DNA of 64,000 bases, taken from NCBI GenBank assembly GCA_023393475.1, contig JAEWLC010000037.1, forward strand, positions 1 to 64,000, written 5' to 3'. This document shows positions 18,361 to 26,608 of the stretch, one piece after another. This stretch comes from Pseudomonadota bacterium. Lineage in GTDB: Bacteria > Pseudomonadota > Alphaproteobacteria > Rhizobiales > Devosiaceae. The translations under genes and the position numbers were made by a program. The notes beneath the pieces were generated by a model. It was not told the DNA's origin. It searched no databases and saw only the letters and a list, made by a program, of their open reading frames with translations. Within the stretch, counting starts at the first letter, position 1; every line of letters begins with the position of its first letter.

Positions 18361-19626
18361 TTGAGCTATACCGCCACCGGACCTGAGGGACGGGACGTCG
18401 GCGATGCACGGCGCCAGAATGCGCTGTCGCTCATCTTCCTGATGCTGACGATCACGGCGTTTACGCTGCGCTTCTTCATCTCGCCCGAGATGATGAACAT
18501 CTTCGTTCACTACACATCGGACGGCGGCAGCTTCTTCGAGAAACTGCATGTCGGCACCTACCTCATCTATCTGCTGGTGCCGGTGGTATTGTTCAGCCGG
18601 CCATTCTACCTCGAAGGCGACGACATCCGCCGCTTCAAGGACCTGCTGCGCTTCACCCTGCTGATCTCGTTGCTGATCGTTTTCCTCATCGGCACGGGAC
18701 GCGCCAACGCGGCCGGCCTGTTCATGGACAGCTATGTCGTGGCCGGCGCCTGCGGGCTCATCGTCCTGGCGATGAACCGTGACATGCGGCAGATGGTCGG
18801 CGACTCCGTGCTGATCATGAACCTCGTCAGCGCCAGCCTCGGCATCTTCGAGTTCATCGTCCGGCAGCGGCTGGTCTACTACCATTTCGAGGAGGAGTTC
18901 TTCCGCCCGACGGCGCTCGCCGACCACCCGCTGACCTTCGGCATGACCTGCGGCGCCTCGATCGCCTTCATCGCCATGACGCGTTGGAAGCTCTGGCTGA
19001 AGCTCGCAGCGATGTTCCTGCTCATCATCGCCACCACCGCATCGGGCGCGCGCTTTGCGCTGCTGCTGACGCTGGTGGAGGTGTTTGCACTGGTGCTGTT
19101 CGTGCCGTGGACGAGCTTTACGCGGCGCAACGAGCGGCGGGCGAAGCTCGCGGTGTTCCTGATGATCGCCGCCGGCGGAGCGCTGCTCTTTGCCGTGCTC
19201 GGCGCGGCCGGCGCGCTCAACCGCTTCAACGACGGCATCGTCGACGAGAACTTCTACGCCCGCACCGACATCTACGGCATCTTCGCGCTGGTGAGCTGGC
19301 AGGAGATCATGTTCGGCGGCGACCTGCTCGAGATCCTCGAGATCATCAACACCAAGATCGGCCTGCCCTATATCGAGAGCTCGCCGGTCTACCTGACCTT
19401 CCTCATCGGCGCGCCACTGGCTGCCGCCGTCTTCGTGCTGCTGTTCTGGCTGTTCCTGCGGCTGTTGAAGAACGTGGCCTTGCCCGCCTGGATCGGCATC
19501 GGCGTGTTCTTCGGCGCCGCGCTCTCCAACAACATGCTGTCGACCAAGACGCCGGTGATCGCCATGTTCGTGGTGCTGATCCTCGCCTACGCGCACAACA
19601 AGCCGCAGCCGCGGGCGGCGGACTAG
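18361..19626 (+). CDS. Polysaccharide polymerase-like membrane protein (VpsF/Wzy type)
   Basis: A 421-residue protein with roughly ten membrane helices and an extended soluble loop around residues 290-340 (RTDIYGIFALVSWQEIMFGGDLLEI), a layout shared by O-antigen polymerases and VpsF-like proteins. Wzy-type proteins have low sequence conservation, so the assignment rests on topology and neighbours. Start is TTG with AAAGG about 10 nt upstream. It is divergent from the chain-length gene, with an AT-rich control region between (TTTATATAC near 18274). Confidence 0.72.
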   Translation: MSYTATGPEGRDVGDARRQNALSLIFLMLTITAFTLRFFISPEMMNIFVHYTSDGGSFFEKLHVGTYLIYLLVPVVLFSRPFYLEGDDIRRFKDLLRFTLLISLLIVFLIGTGRANAAGLFMDSYVVAGACGLIVLAMNRDMRQMVGDSVLIMNLVSASLGIFEFIVRQRLVYYHFEEEFFRPTALADHPLTFGMTCGASIAFIAMTRWKLWLKLAAMFLLIIATTASGARFALLLTLVEVFALVLFVPWTSFTRRNERRAKLAVFLMIAAGGALLFAVLGAAGALNRFNDGIVDENFYARTDIYGIFALVSWQEIMFGGDLLEILEIINTKIGLPYIESSPVYLTFLIGAPLAAAVFVLLFWLFLRLLKNVALPAWIGIGVFFGAALSNNMLSTKTPVIAMFVVLILAYAHNKPQPRAAD

Positions 19627-21068
19627 CCCGCGCTGTCGATCACCTCGAGGCGGCCGGAACGATCGAGCGTGTGGATGCCCTGGCGGGCCCATGCCGAACC
19701 GCTAGCGATCGGCTGCAGCGGGCCGAAGCGGACCACCTTGTCCGAAAGTTCCAGCAGTTCGACGAGCCCCAGCCCGCCTCCATAGGCGAGCGTGCCGTCC
19801 TGAACGGGCAGAAAGGTACGCCCGTCGCGCTCGATGAAGCGCCCGCCCGGACGTGCCGTGGCGCGATCGATGCGGATCGGGTTGAGCGGATGCGGCGTCC
19901 ATGGCCCCGCGAGGGCCTGCGACGACCACACGACCATCGTATCGGAGGCACTGCCCTGCCCGATCTGCTCGGTGCCGAAGAGCCAGAAGCGGTCGTCGCG
20001 GATGAGCAGCGTCATGTCGTTGAGCTTGCGGCCGCTGACAAGCACCGTGTCGCGCACCCAACTGTGGGGGAACTGCTCGGCCCGGTAGAGGACGAGCTCG
20101 CTGGCCCCGCTCGATTCCGGGATCATGTAGATCTCGCCATCGTGGGCGAAGACCTGCGGGTAGCTGAGGTGGTGGGGCTCCTCGATGACGACGCGCGGAG
20201 TCTCGAACGTGCCGTCCGGCTTGAGCTCGGCGCCCGAGATCAGGCCCTTCGCCGACGCGTAGGGATAGTCCTCGACGAAGAGGTAGGTCCGCCCGTCGTG
20301 CTCGAAGGCGAAGGGATCGGCGTAGAAGCGCTGGCCGTCATCGGGCAGCTCGGTGAAGGCCGCGCCGTCGATGCGGCCGGTCACGGCGATGCCGTCGCCG
20401 TCGATCAGGCGGTAGGCGGTGCGCCAGTAGAACGGCCGCCGGCTCCTGAGCTTCGAGAGCGCACGCTGCCCGATGCCTTTGGCGATATGGGGGATGTACT
20501 GCTTCCAGAGATTCTGCCGCGGCCGGGAGGCGAACTCGGGTCGCTCGGCGATGGGCTCGAGCGTGCCGGCAGCGAAGCGGGCGACCACGGATTCGATCAG
20601 CGTGACCGCCGCTGCGAGGATGTCGTTGGCGATGCGTCCGAGCCAGAGCCGGTCGCCCAGCATGGGCCGCGCGATGGCGACGATCTCGCCATTGAGCCGA
20701 ACCACCAGCTCGGGACGGAGATCGTCCCCGAGCATTGCGGCCAGTCCCGAGCCGAGGCTCGTCTCACCGTTGAGCGTCAGCGTGAGGGTTGGCATCGCGC
20801 CCGGCGGCCGCGTGCCGATGAGGTCGATCACGAGGTCGGGACTTGTGGTGACGGCGTCCTGCGGTGGCGGCGAAGCCGGCCGGGCTAGCGAGCCGGCGGC
20901 CCGGCTGCCCTCGAGCGCGAGGATGCGGTCGAGCCTCGCATCCTGCCCACGCGTGCCGGCGTATTTCTGCTGCGCAACCGAATGACCGGCAGCTTCGAGG
21001 CGTGAAAGTAATTCAGGCTGCCAAAGACGCGATCCCGAAGCACAACAGATGATTACAATTTTACTCAA
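19623..21068 (-). CDS. GINT1-like (glucosamine inositolphosphorylceramide transferase N-domain-like) polysaccharide-locus protein
   Basis: A 481-residue soluble protein. The first 200 residues resemble an alpha/beta domain (KIVIICCASGSRLWQPELLSRL). The rest is rich in beta-propeller-like repeats: FYADPFAFEHDGRTYLFVEDY, LSYPQVFAHDGEIYMIPES, NDMTLLIRDDRFWLFGTE. This second part resembles the N-terminal domain of plant GINT1 and the glycosyl-hydrolase-like propellers often found in bacterial capsule loci. The molecular role is not established. Start is TTG with GGA upstream. It ends convergently with the polymerase gene, overlapping by four bases. Confidence 0.6.
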   Translation of the reverse strand: MSKIVIICCASGSRLWQPELLSRLEAAGHSVAQQKYAGTRGQDARLDRILALEGSRAAGSLARPASPPPQDAVTTSPDLVIDLIGTRPPGAMPTLTLTLNGETSLGSGLAAMLGDDLRPELVVRLNGEIVAIARPMLGDRLWLGRIANDILAAAVTLIESVVARFAAGTLEPIAERPEFASRPRQNLWKQYIPHIAKGIGQRALSKLRSRRPFYWRTAYRLIDGDGIAVTGRIDGAAFTELPDDGQRFYADPFAFEHDGRTYLFVEDYPYASAKGLISGAELKPDGTFETPRVVIEEPHHLSYPQVFAHDGEIYMIPESSGASELVLYRAEQFPHSWVRDTVLVSGRKLNDMTLLIRDDRFWLFGTEQIGQGSASDTMVVWSSQALAGPWTPHPLNPIRIDRATARPGGRFIERDGRTFLPVQDGTLAYGGGLGLVELLELSDKVVRFGPLQPIASGSAWARQGIHTLDRSGRLEVIDSAG

Positions 21069-21293
21069 TATGTATCCGTAACGTCAGGGGATCGCATTGG
21101 ATGTAGTGCGACGAGACGCAGCCCCGCAACGGCGTAGCGAGAGCTAGGTAAATGCGGCAATGGAATTAATCATGTCTTAAGAGTTATGGCGACCGCGACG
21201 CATGTGAGGCTTAAATGAGCCCGGACGCGTAGATCGATGCGCCCTGAGTACTACGTTGCGGTGGTCGGTATGAATTTCTTTTCTCTACCCAGG
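21069..21293. promoter_or_regulatory. Divergent control region between the GINT1-like gene and wecB
   Basis: About 220 bases with locally low GC (GATTACAATTTTACTCAATATGTATC at the left edge, GGAATTAATCATGTCTTAAGAG near 21160). It must contain promoters for the rightward wecBC-GT operon and the leftward gene. No operator palindrome stands out. Two upstream in-frame ATGs (21237, 21270) make the 5' end of wecB uncertain. Confidence 0.4.
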
Positions 21294-22424
21294 ATGCCCG
21301 AAAAGCGGCGCCTGCTCATTGTGTTCGGTACCCGTCCGGAAGCGCTCAAGTGCTTCCCCGTGGCGCAGGCCGCCCTGAGCAACCCCAATTTCGATACGCG
21401 CATCTGCGTGACGGCCCAGCATCGCGAGATGGTCGACCAGGTTATTGCCCTCACGGGCATGCCGGTGGATTACGACCTCGACGTGATGTCGCCGGGCCAG
21501 AGCCTGTTCGACGTGACCACCAAGGTGCTCAAGGGCATGGAGCGCGTTCTGGACGACGCGCGGCCCGACATCGTCATGGTGCAGGGCGACACGACGACGG
21601 CGATGGCAGCAGCGCTGGCCGCCTTCTACAAGCGCATTCCCGTTGCCCATATCGAAGCGGGACTGCGCAGCCACAACATCGACAGCCCCTTCCCCGAGGA
21701 GCTGAACCGGCTGGTGGCCGGCAACATCGCCACCTGGCACTTCGCCCCGACCCTCGAGGCCAAGCAGAACCTCGTCGCCGAGGGCAAGGACGCTTCGCGC
21801 ATCTATGTCACCGGCAACACGGTGATCGATACGCTGCTGCATTTCTCGACGACGCTCGACGACGACAAGCTGCTCTCGGCCGAGATGGCGGCACGCTTCC
21901 CCTTCCTCGACCGGTCGAAGAAGCTGATCCTTGTCACCGGCCACCGCCGCGAGAATTTCGACGGCGGCATCGACCGCATCTGCACCGCACTGAAGGTGCT
22001 GGCGACGCGCGGCGACGTGCAGATCGTCTACCCCGTGCATCCGAACCCGAACGTGCGCCGCGTCGTCGAGGCGCAGCTTGCGGGCGTACCCAACATCCAC
22101 CTGATCGGGCCGCAGGATTACCTGCCGTTCCTCTACCTGCAGAAGCGGAGCTACCTGGTGCTGACCGACAGTGGTGGCGTGCAGGAGGAGGCGCCCTCGC
22201 TCGGCAAGCCGGTGCTGGTGATGCGCGAGAACACCGAACGCCCCGAAGGCGTCGCAGCCGGCACCGCCCGGCTGGTCGGCACCGATATCGAGCAGATCAC
22301 TTCAAACGCAATCCGCTTGCTGGACGACCCCGCCGCCTATCGCGGCATGGCCGAAACGCACAACCCGTATGGCGACGGCCGGGCCAGTGCCCGTATCGTC
22401 GAGGAGCTTGCACGGCATGTCTGA
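21294..22424 (+). CDS. wecB: UDP-N-acetylglucosamine 2-epimerase (non-hydrolysing)
   Basis: Converts UDP-GlcNAc to UDP-ManNAc. With the ATG at 21294 the protein is 376 residues, the standard length for WecB. Hallmarks are LLIVFGTRPEALK at the N-terminus, QGDTTTAMAAALAAFY, HIEAGLRSHN, the VTGHRREN motif and LTDSGGVQEEAPSLGKPVLVMRENTERPE. It overlaps wecC by 8 bases. Upstream starts at 21237 and 21270 are possible, but none has a good ribosome binding site. Confidence 0.93.
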   Translation: MPEKRRLLIVFGTRPEALKCFPVAQAALSNPNFDTRICVTAQHREMVDQVIALTGMPVDYDLDVMSPGQSLFDVTTKVLKGMERVLDDARPDIVMVQGDTTTAMAAALAAFYKRIPVAHIEAGLRSHNIDSPFPEELNRLVAGNIATWHFAPTLEAKQNLVAEGKDASRIYVTGNTVIDTLLHFSTTLDDDKLLSAEMAARFPFLDRSKKLILVTGHRRENFDGGIDRICTALKVLATRGDVQIVYPVHPNPNVRRVVEAQLAGVPNIHLIGPQDYLPFLYLQKRSYLVLTDSGGVQEEAPSLGKPVLVMRENTERPEGVAAGTARLVGTDIEQITSNAIRLLDDPAAYRGMAETHNPYGDGRASARIVEELARHV

Positions 22425-23766
22425 GATCACCACCGTTTCCGTTATCGGCATGGGCTACATCGGCCTGCCCACCTGCGCCATGTTCGCGAGCCGTGGCATC
22501 GACGTCATCGGGATCGACGTGAACCCGGCGGTGGTCGAGAAGGTCAACCGCGGCGAGATCCACATCGTCGAGCCCGATCTCGATGGCCTGATCCACAAGG
22601 TGGTGGCCAACGGGAACCTGCGCGCCTTTACCACGCCGCAGCCGGCCGATGCCTTCATCATCGCCGTGCCGACGCCCTTTGTCGGCGACCATAAGCCGGA
22701 CGTGAGCTACGTGATGGCCGCTGCCCGCTCGATCGCGCCGGTGCTGAAGAAGGGCGACGTGGTGGTGCTGGAATCGACCTCGCCGGTCGGCACAACCCGC
22801 CAGATGACCGAGGAACTGGCGCGCGTTCGCCCCGACCTCACCTTCCCGATCGAAGCGGGCGAGGAGGCCGACGTCATGGTGGCCTACAGCCCCGAGCGCG
22901 TGCTGCCGGGCAAGGTGCTGAGCGAACTCATCAACAACCACCGCTCGATCGGCGGGCTGTCGAAGGCGTCGTCGGCCCGGGCCGTGGCGCTCTATTCCAA
23001 GATCATCGTCGGCGACCTCTACATCACCACCGCCGAGAGCGCCGAGCTGGTGAAGCTGACCGAGAACGCCTTCCGCGACGTCAACATCGCTTTCGCCAAC
23101 GAACTGGCGGCGGCGTGCCAGGAGCTGTCGCTGAACGTGTGGGAAGTGATCGAGCTCTGCAACAAGCACCCGCGGGTGAACATCCTGCAGCCGGGCCCCG
23201 GCGTCGGCGGCCACTGCATCGCGGTGGACCCCTACTTCATCATCGACGCCGTGCCGCAGCACACGACGCTGATGCAGGCTGCCCGCCGCATCAACAACGC
23301 CCGTCCGCATACCGTGGTCGATGAAATCGTCGCCCTGCTCGAGCCGGGACGCCTCAACACGGTTGCCTGCCTCGGCCTGAGCTTCAAGCCCAACATCGAC
23401 GACGTGCGCGAGAGCCCGGCGGTGGATGTGGTCAAGGCGCTGGCCGATGTGCCCAACATCAAACTGGTCGCCGCCGAGCCGCATATCAACGCGCTGCCGG
23501 CCGAACTCGAAGGCAAGGGCATCATCTTCACCGATGCGCTGAGCGCCATCGACCGCGCCGAGATCGTGGTGCTGCTGGTCGATCACCGCCAGCTTGGCCT
23601 GATCGACCCGCGGGCGCTCGAGGACAAGAAGCTCGTCGATACGCGCGGCCTCTGGACCTGGAAGAAGGCGCAGAAGCCCGACGCCCGTATCGAAGGCCGG
23701 AAGGCCCGCGAGGATCGCGAACGCGGCCATCCGCTGCGCCGCGCATCCGACCGGCAGGCGGCGTGA
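22417..23766 (+). CDS. wecC: UDP-N-acetyl-D-mannosamine dehydrogenase
   Basis: A 449-residue nucleotide-sugar dehydrogenase oxidising UDP-ManNAc to UDP-ManNAcA. The NAD-binding motif is SVIGMGYIGLPT. The active site includes ESTSPVGTT, the KLTENAFRDVNIAFANEL segment with catalytic Lys/Asn, and GPGVGGHCIAVDP with the nucleophilic Cys. Its position directly after wecB, overlapping by 8 bases, favours ManNAc over glucose as substrate. Confidence 0.93.
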   Translation: MSEITTVSVIGMGYIGLPTCAMFASRGIDVIGIDVNPAVVEKVNRGEIHIVEPDLDGLIHKVVANGNLRAFTTPQPADAFIIAVPTPFVGDHKPDVSYVMAAARSIAPVLKKGDVVVLESTSPVGTTRQMTEELARVRPDLTFPIEAGEEADVMVAYSPERVLPGKVLSELINNHRSIGGLSKASSARAVALYSKIIVGDLYITTAESAELVKLTENAFRDVNIAFANELAAACQELSLNVWEVIELCNKHPRVNILQPGPGVGGHCIAVDPYFIIDAVPQHTTLMQAARRINNARPHTVVDEIVALLEPGRLNTVACLGLSFKPNIDDVRESPAVDVVKALADVPNIKLVAAEPHINALPAELEGKGIIFTDALSAIDRAEIVVLLVDHRQLGLIDPRALEDKKLVDTRGLWTWKKAQKPDARIEGRKAREDRERGHPLRRASDRQAA

Positions 23767-24581
23767 CCATGTCCAGCTGGTCCAGCCATCCCCTGCTCGC
23801 AGAGCGCCGCCGGGAGTTCCTCGGCTCGCCGATGCATGTGCTGAGCATGACCGAAACGCTGGCCCTCGCCAACGAGGCCATGGCCGAGCGGAAGCCGCTG
23901 CACCACACGGTGGTCAATGTCGCCAAGCTCGTGAACATGCGAAAGAACGCCGAACTGATGGAGGATGTCGCGACGGCCGATGTGATCAACGTCGACGGCG
24001 CCGGCATCGTCCTCGGGGCGCGCCTCTTCGGGCTCGATATTCCTGAGCGCGTGGCCGGCGTCGACATCATGACCAACCTCTTCGCCCTCTGCGCGGCCAA
24101 GGGCTACCGGCCCTACCTGCTCGGCGCCGAACGAGCGGTGCTCGAAGCCGTCGACCTCCGGCTCGGCACTGATCACCCGTCGCTGGTCGTCGCCGGCATG
24201 CGCGATGGCTACTTCAAGGCGGAGGAGGAAGAGGCAGTGGTCGAGGCGATCAATGCCTCGGGTGCCGATTGCCTGTTCGTCGCCATGCCGACGCCGCGCA
24301 AGGAACGCTTCCTCAAGAAGTACCGTAACGTGCTGAAGCCGAACTTCGTGATGGGTGTCGGCGGCAGCTTCGACGTCTATGGCGGCAAGGTCGCGCGGGC
24401 CCCGCTGCTGGTGCAGAAGCTCGGGCTCGAGTGGCTGTTCCGCGTGGTGCAGGAGCCGGGCCGGCTCTGGCGCCGGTACTACGAGACCAACACCGCCTAT
24501 GCCGGCTTGCTCTGGCAGGAATACTGGGACCGAAAGCGCGCAGCGCGCGAGATCGGGGACGGACGGAAGGCCCTGCGATAG
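23763..24581 (+). CDS. WecG/TagA/CpsF family glycosyltransferase
   Basis: A 272-residue GT26 enzyme. The motifs HHTVVNVAKLVNMRKN, ADVINVDGAGIVLGARL, the ERVAGVD segment, the MPTPRKERFL motif and GVGGSFDVYGGKVARAP are typical. The family transfers ManNAc or ManNAcA onto a lipid-linked acceptor. Coming directly after wecB and wecC (4-base GTGA overlap), it is the natural user of the UDP-ManNAc(A) they make. Start at GTG 23763, or ATG 23769 two codons later. Confidence 0.9.
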   Translation: MTMSSWSSHPLLAERRREFLGSPMHVLSMTETLALANEAMAERKPLHHTVVNVAKLVNMRKNAELMEDVATADVINVDGAGIVLGARLFGLDIPERVAGVDIMTNLFALCAAKGYRPYLLGAERAVLEAVDLRLGTDHPSLVVAGMRDGYFKAEEEEAVVEAINASGADCLFVAMPTPRKERFLKKYRNVLKPNFVMGVGGSFDVYGGKVARAPLLVQKLGLEWLFRVVQEPGRLWRRYYETNTAYAGLLWQEYWDRKRAAREIGDGRKALR

Positions 24582-24592
24582 CGGGGCCTTTT
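24567..24592 (+). terminator. Rho-independent-like terminator overlapping a stop codon
   Basis: AAGGCCC (24567-24573), a 10-nt loop, and GGGCCTT (24584-24590) followed by TT form a 7-bp stem with a short T-run. The stem begins inside the last codons of the glycosyltransferase gene and the stop codon lies in the loop. It closes the wec operon. Confidence 0.6.
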
Positions 24593-24658
24593 GCTTGGCG
24601 GCTCAGCGTTCGTCTACGCGCTGGAAGCGGTCTCGCAACTCTACCGGGCTGGTGCCAG

Positions 24659-25168
24659 CTAGCGCGTCTGGGACGTTGCCCATGGTGCCGGGCACATGGT
24701 GGCAATGATGCGGGTCACTGGTGGCACCGGCTCACCGATACCGGTCTCGTCGTGGAACTCTGCCTGCAGACGGTAGGCATCGCTCTCAAGGTCGCCATTG
24801 CAGCTTGCCTGCCTGCCGTTCGTCATCTGCATGAAATGCACAAGCTCATGGAGCAGCACATCGTCTGTGAACCCTTCGGCAGGAAGGAATATCAGCCCCG
24901 AGTTGGTCGGCGAGAATGCAGCAGCGATTGGGTTGACCCCGCTGTAGACCGAGCCGACCGCGATGTAGTTTATCGTGTCGACAGGAACAAACAGGAACGC
25001 CGGCTGGTACTCGGGGGCATCGAGATTGGACCGTTCGGCGATCCACCCCATGAGACGCTCGACTTTTGCTGCGAACTCCGCGTCGGGAAGCGGCGAGGCC
25101 AGCCCCGGCATGGGAGCGAGTGGACCAAGAGCAGCAACACCGATCAATACCAGCGCCAGGGACTTCAT
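24659..25168 (-). CDS. Small secreted HELVH-motif protein (zincin-like, DUF6647-like)
   Basis: A 169-residue protein with a signal peptide ending near LASPLP. The mature region contains DDVLLHELVHFMQM, a classic HExxH zinc-binding signature, followed by an Asn/Gly-rich segment, CNGDLESDAYRLQAEF (a candidate third ligand region), and a Cys near the C-terminus that could pair with it. I recall a DUF6647 family of this type but could not confirm it. It may be a small periplasmic metalloprotease. The ATG at 25168 has GGGGA 6 nt upstream. Confidence 0.65.
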   Translation of the reverse strand: MKSLALVLIGVAALGPLAPMPGLASPLPDAEFAAKVERLMGWIAERSNLDAPEYQPAFLFVPVDTINYIAVGSVYSGVNPIAAAFSPTNSGLIFLPAEGFTDDVLLHELVHFMQMTNGRQASCNGDLESDAYRLQAEFHDETGIGEPVPPVTRIIATMCPAPWATSQTR

Positions 25169-25266
25169 TATGTTCCCCTCCGATTGTCGCCCAACGGTAG
25201 CGCCGGGGGAGCAAAACCGGCGTCATCCAAGATGGTGACAGGGCGGCGCCCTCCAATTGGGGGACG

Positions 25267-26247
25267 CTAGAGGGGCGATGTCGTGGAGAGGAGAACCCGG
25301 ATAAGTGCCGTCTGGGTGTGCACTCCCGTTTTCTCGTAGACCCGCTTGAGATGTGTTCGGGCGGTGTTGTGGGTCACCCCCAGGCGCTCCGCCACCTGGG
25401 GCAAGGCCAGGCCCTCGACAAGCAGCCCCGCCAGCCTTTTCTGCGAGGGTGACAGATTGAAGATGTAGGCTGCCATGTCGAGCCGGTCTTCCGCTACCGT
25501 GAGCGCCCCGAACGAAAACCGGATCCGGCCTTCTTCAGCCGCCACCCACCACACCCGGGCCGGATGTTCGTCCCCGGAATCCACTACGATCGGCAGGGCA
25601 ACGTGCAGGGGGAGATAGGTGCCGTCCGCCCCGGACACGCGCCGCGCGGCCTGCTGAATGCTCTGGTCTGCCCGATGGTTCCGAGCGTGGAGAGTTCCGT
25701 TCCGGATGACCAGATCGTCGTCCTTCGAGATTGAAGCGAGAGCGGCTTCGCTCGCGTCTATGACCCGACAGCTCCGATCCAGGATCAAGGTCTGGTCCGA
25801 AAGGTCATCGGAGCTGTCCATGAAGGAATTGAGTACCACCCGCCACCCGTCGCTGTCGCGATCGAGGATCCTGAGCTCATGAGTGACATGCGCCCCCCTC
25901 CTCCGGCCGTGACGACCAGCCAGGTCAGGCTCGGGACAGCGCTGGTTGAATGTTGCCCAGGCAAGATTGCCGACGATCCGAAGGTTCAGGTTTTCGATGC
26001 GGGTGTCGTACGCATTCGCGGGGTTTGGCGTCGGATACTCGGCGAGTTCCCGTTTGAACCGCTCCGAAATTTCGTCCCAGCCATGTTGCTCGAAGATGCC
26101 GCCCTGCCGCCACCAGCCCCACCTTGTGAGGTACGGCTGGTGACGAAAACAACGCTGCCAGGCGTCATAGTCGCGCATCCAGTACGCGATGCGCTGCTCG
26201 TTGATGACAGCGACAATCGCCGCTTCGTCCCCGGCACCATTGCCCAT
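25267..26247 (-). CDS. LuxR-type transcriptional regulator with N-terminal SnoaL/NTF2-like domain
   Basis: A 326-residue protein. Residues 1-125 look like a SnoaL/NTF2-fold domain (VINEQRIAYWMRDYDAWQRCF, then W-rich strands ending GWRVVLNSFMD). The middle 130 residues are PAS-like (LILDRSCRVIDASEAAL). Residues 265-320 form a LuxR-type helix-turn-helix (LSPSQKRLAGLLVEGLALPQVAERLGVTHNTARTHLKRVYEKTGV). The combination suggests a small-molecule sensor feeding a DNA-binding domain. The ATG at 26247 has GGGAG 7 nt upstream. It is divergent to the M23 peptidase gene and downstream of nothing obvious, so the target is unknown. Confidence 0.78.
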   Translation of the reverse strand: MGNGAGDEAAIVAVINEQRIAYWMRDYDAWQRCFRHQPYLTRWGWWRQGGIFEQHGWDEISERFKRELAEYPTPNPANAYDTRIENLNLRIVGNLAWATFNQRCPEPDLAGRHGRRRGAHVTHELRILDRDSDGWRVVLNSFMDSSDDLSDQTLILDRSCRVIDASEAALASISKDDDLVIRNGTLHARNHRADQSIQQAARRVSGADGTYLPLHVALPIVVDSGDEHPARVWWVAAEEGRIRFSFGALTVAEDRLDMAAYIFNLSPSQKRLAGLLVEGLALPQVAERLGVTHNTARTHLKRVYEKTGVHTQTALIRVLLSTTSPL

Positions 26248-26608
26248 TCGGAGCTCCCTCGAAAGACAGCCTATCCGATACGCCAGTCCGGCTCGTCCCC
26301 TTATTGGAGGACAACTGGTGCCGCTTCAGATTGCGCGCCGGCGTTGGCCATCGGCTGACGGGGATGGTAGACCTCGTGCCGCGGTCGCTCCAGCAGGCAT
26401 CGGCGTCGCGAGCGCGACATGTCCGACGACAGTCGCCGGGATAGGCCCGATTTGGTACAACGGTGCCAGCGTCACGCCGCGTCACGTCATTGGGCGTCTA
26501 TCGGCGGCGATAGCGTCCGTTACGGTCGCGGACGAGTGGATGCAGTTGAACCCTGCCGGCCGGCTCAATGAGCTGGCGGCTCATCGGCACGATGCTCAAG
26601 GGGCCCAG
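26248..26608. other. Intergenic region between divergent regulator and M23 peptidase
   Basis: About 360 bases with no convincing gene. An open frame in phase with the peptidase runs through it but has no ribosome binding site and no family-like residues. It should contain promoters for both flanking genes. I see no clear operator or terminator. Confidence 0.4.

Noticed and set aside
18984..20888. 634-residue frame overlapping the polymerase-like and GINT1-like genes
   Set aside because: Arg/Ala-rich alternate frame; the two real genes have membrane topology or motifs, this has none.
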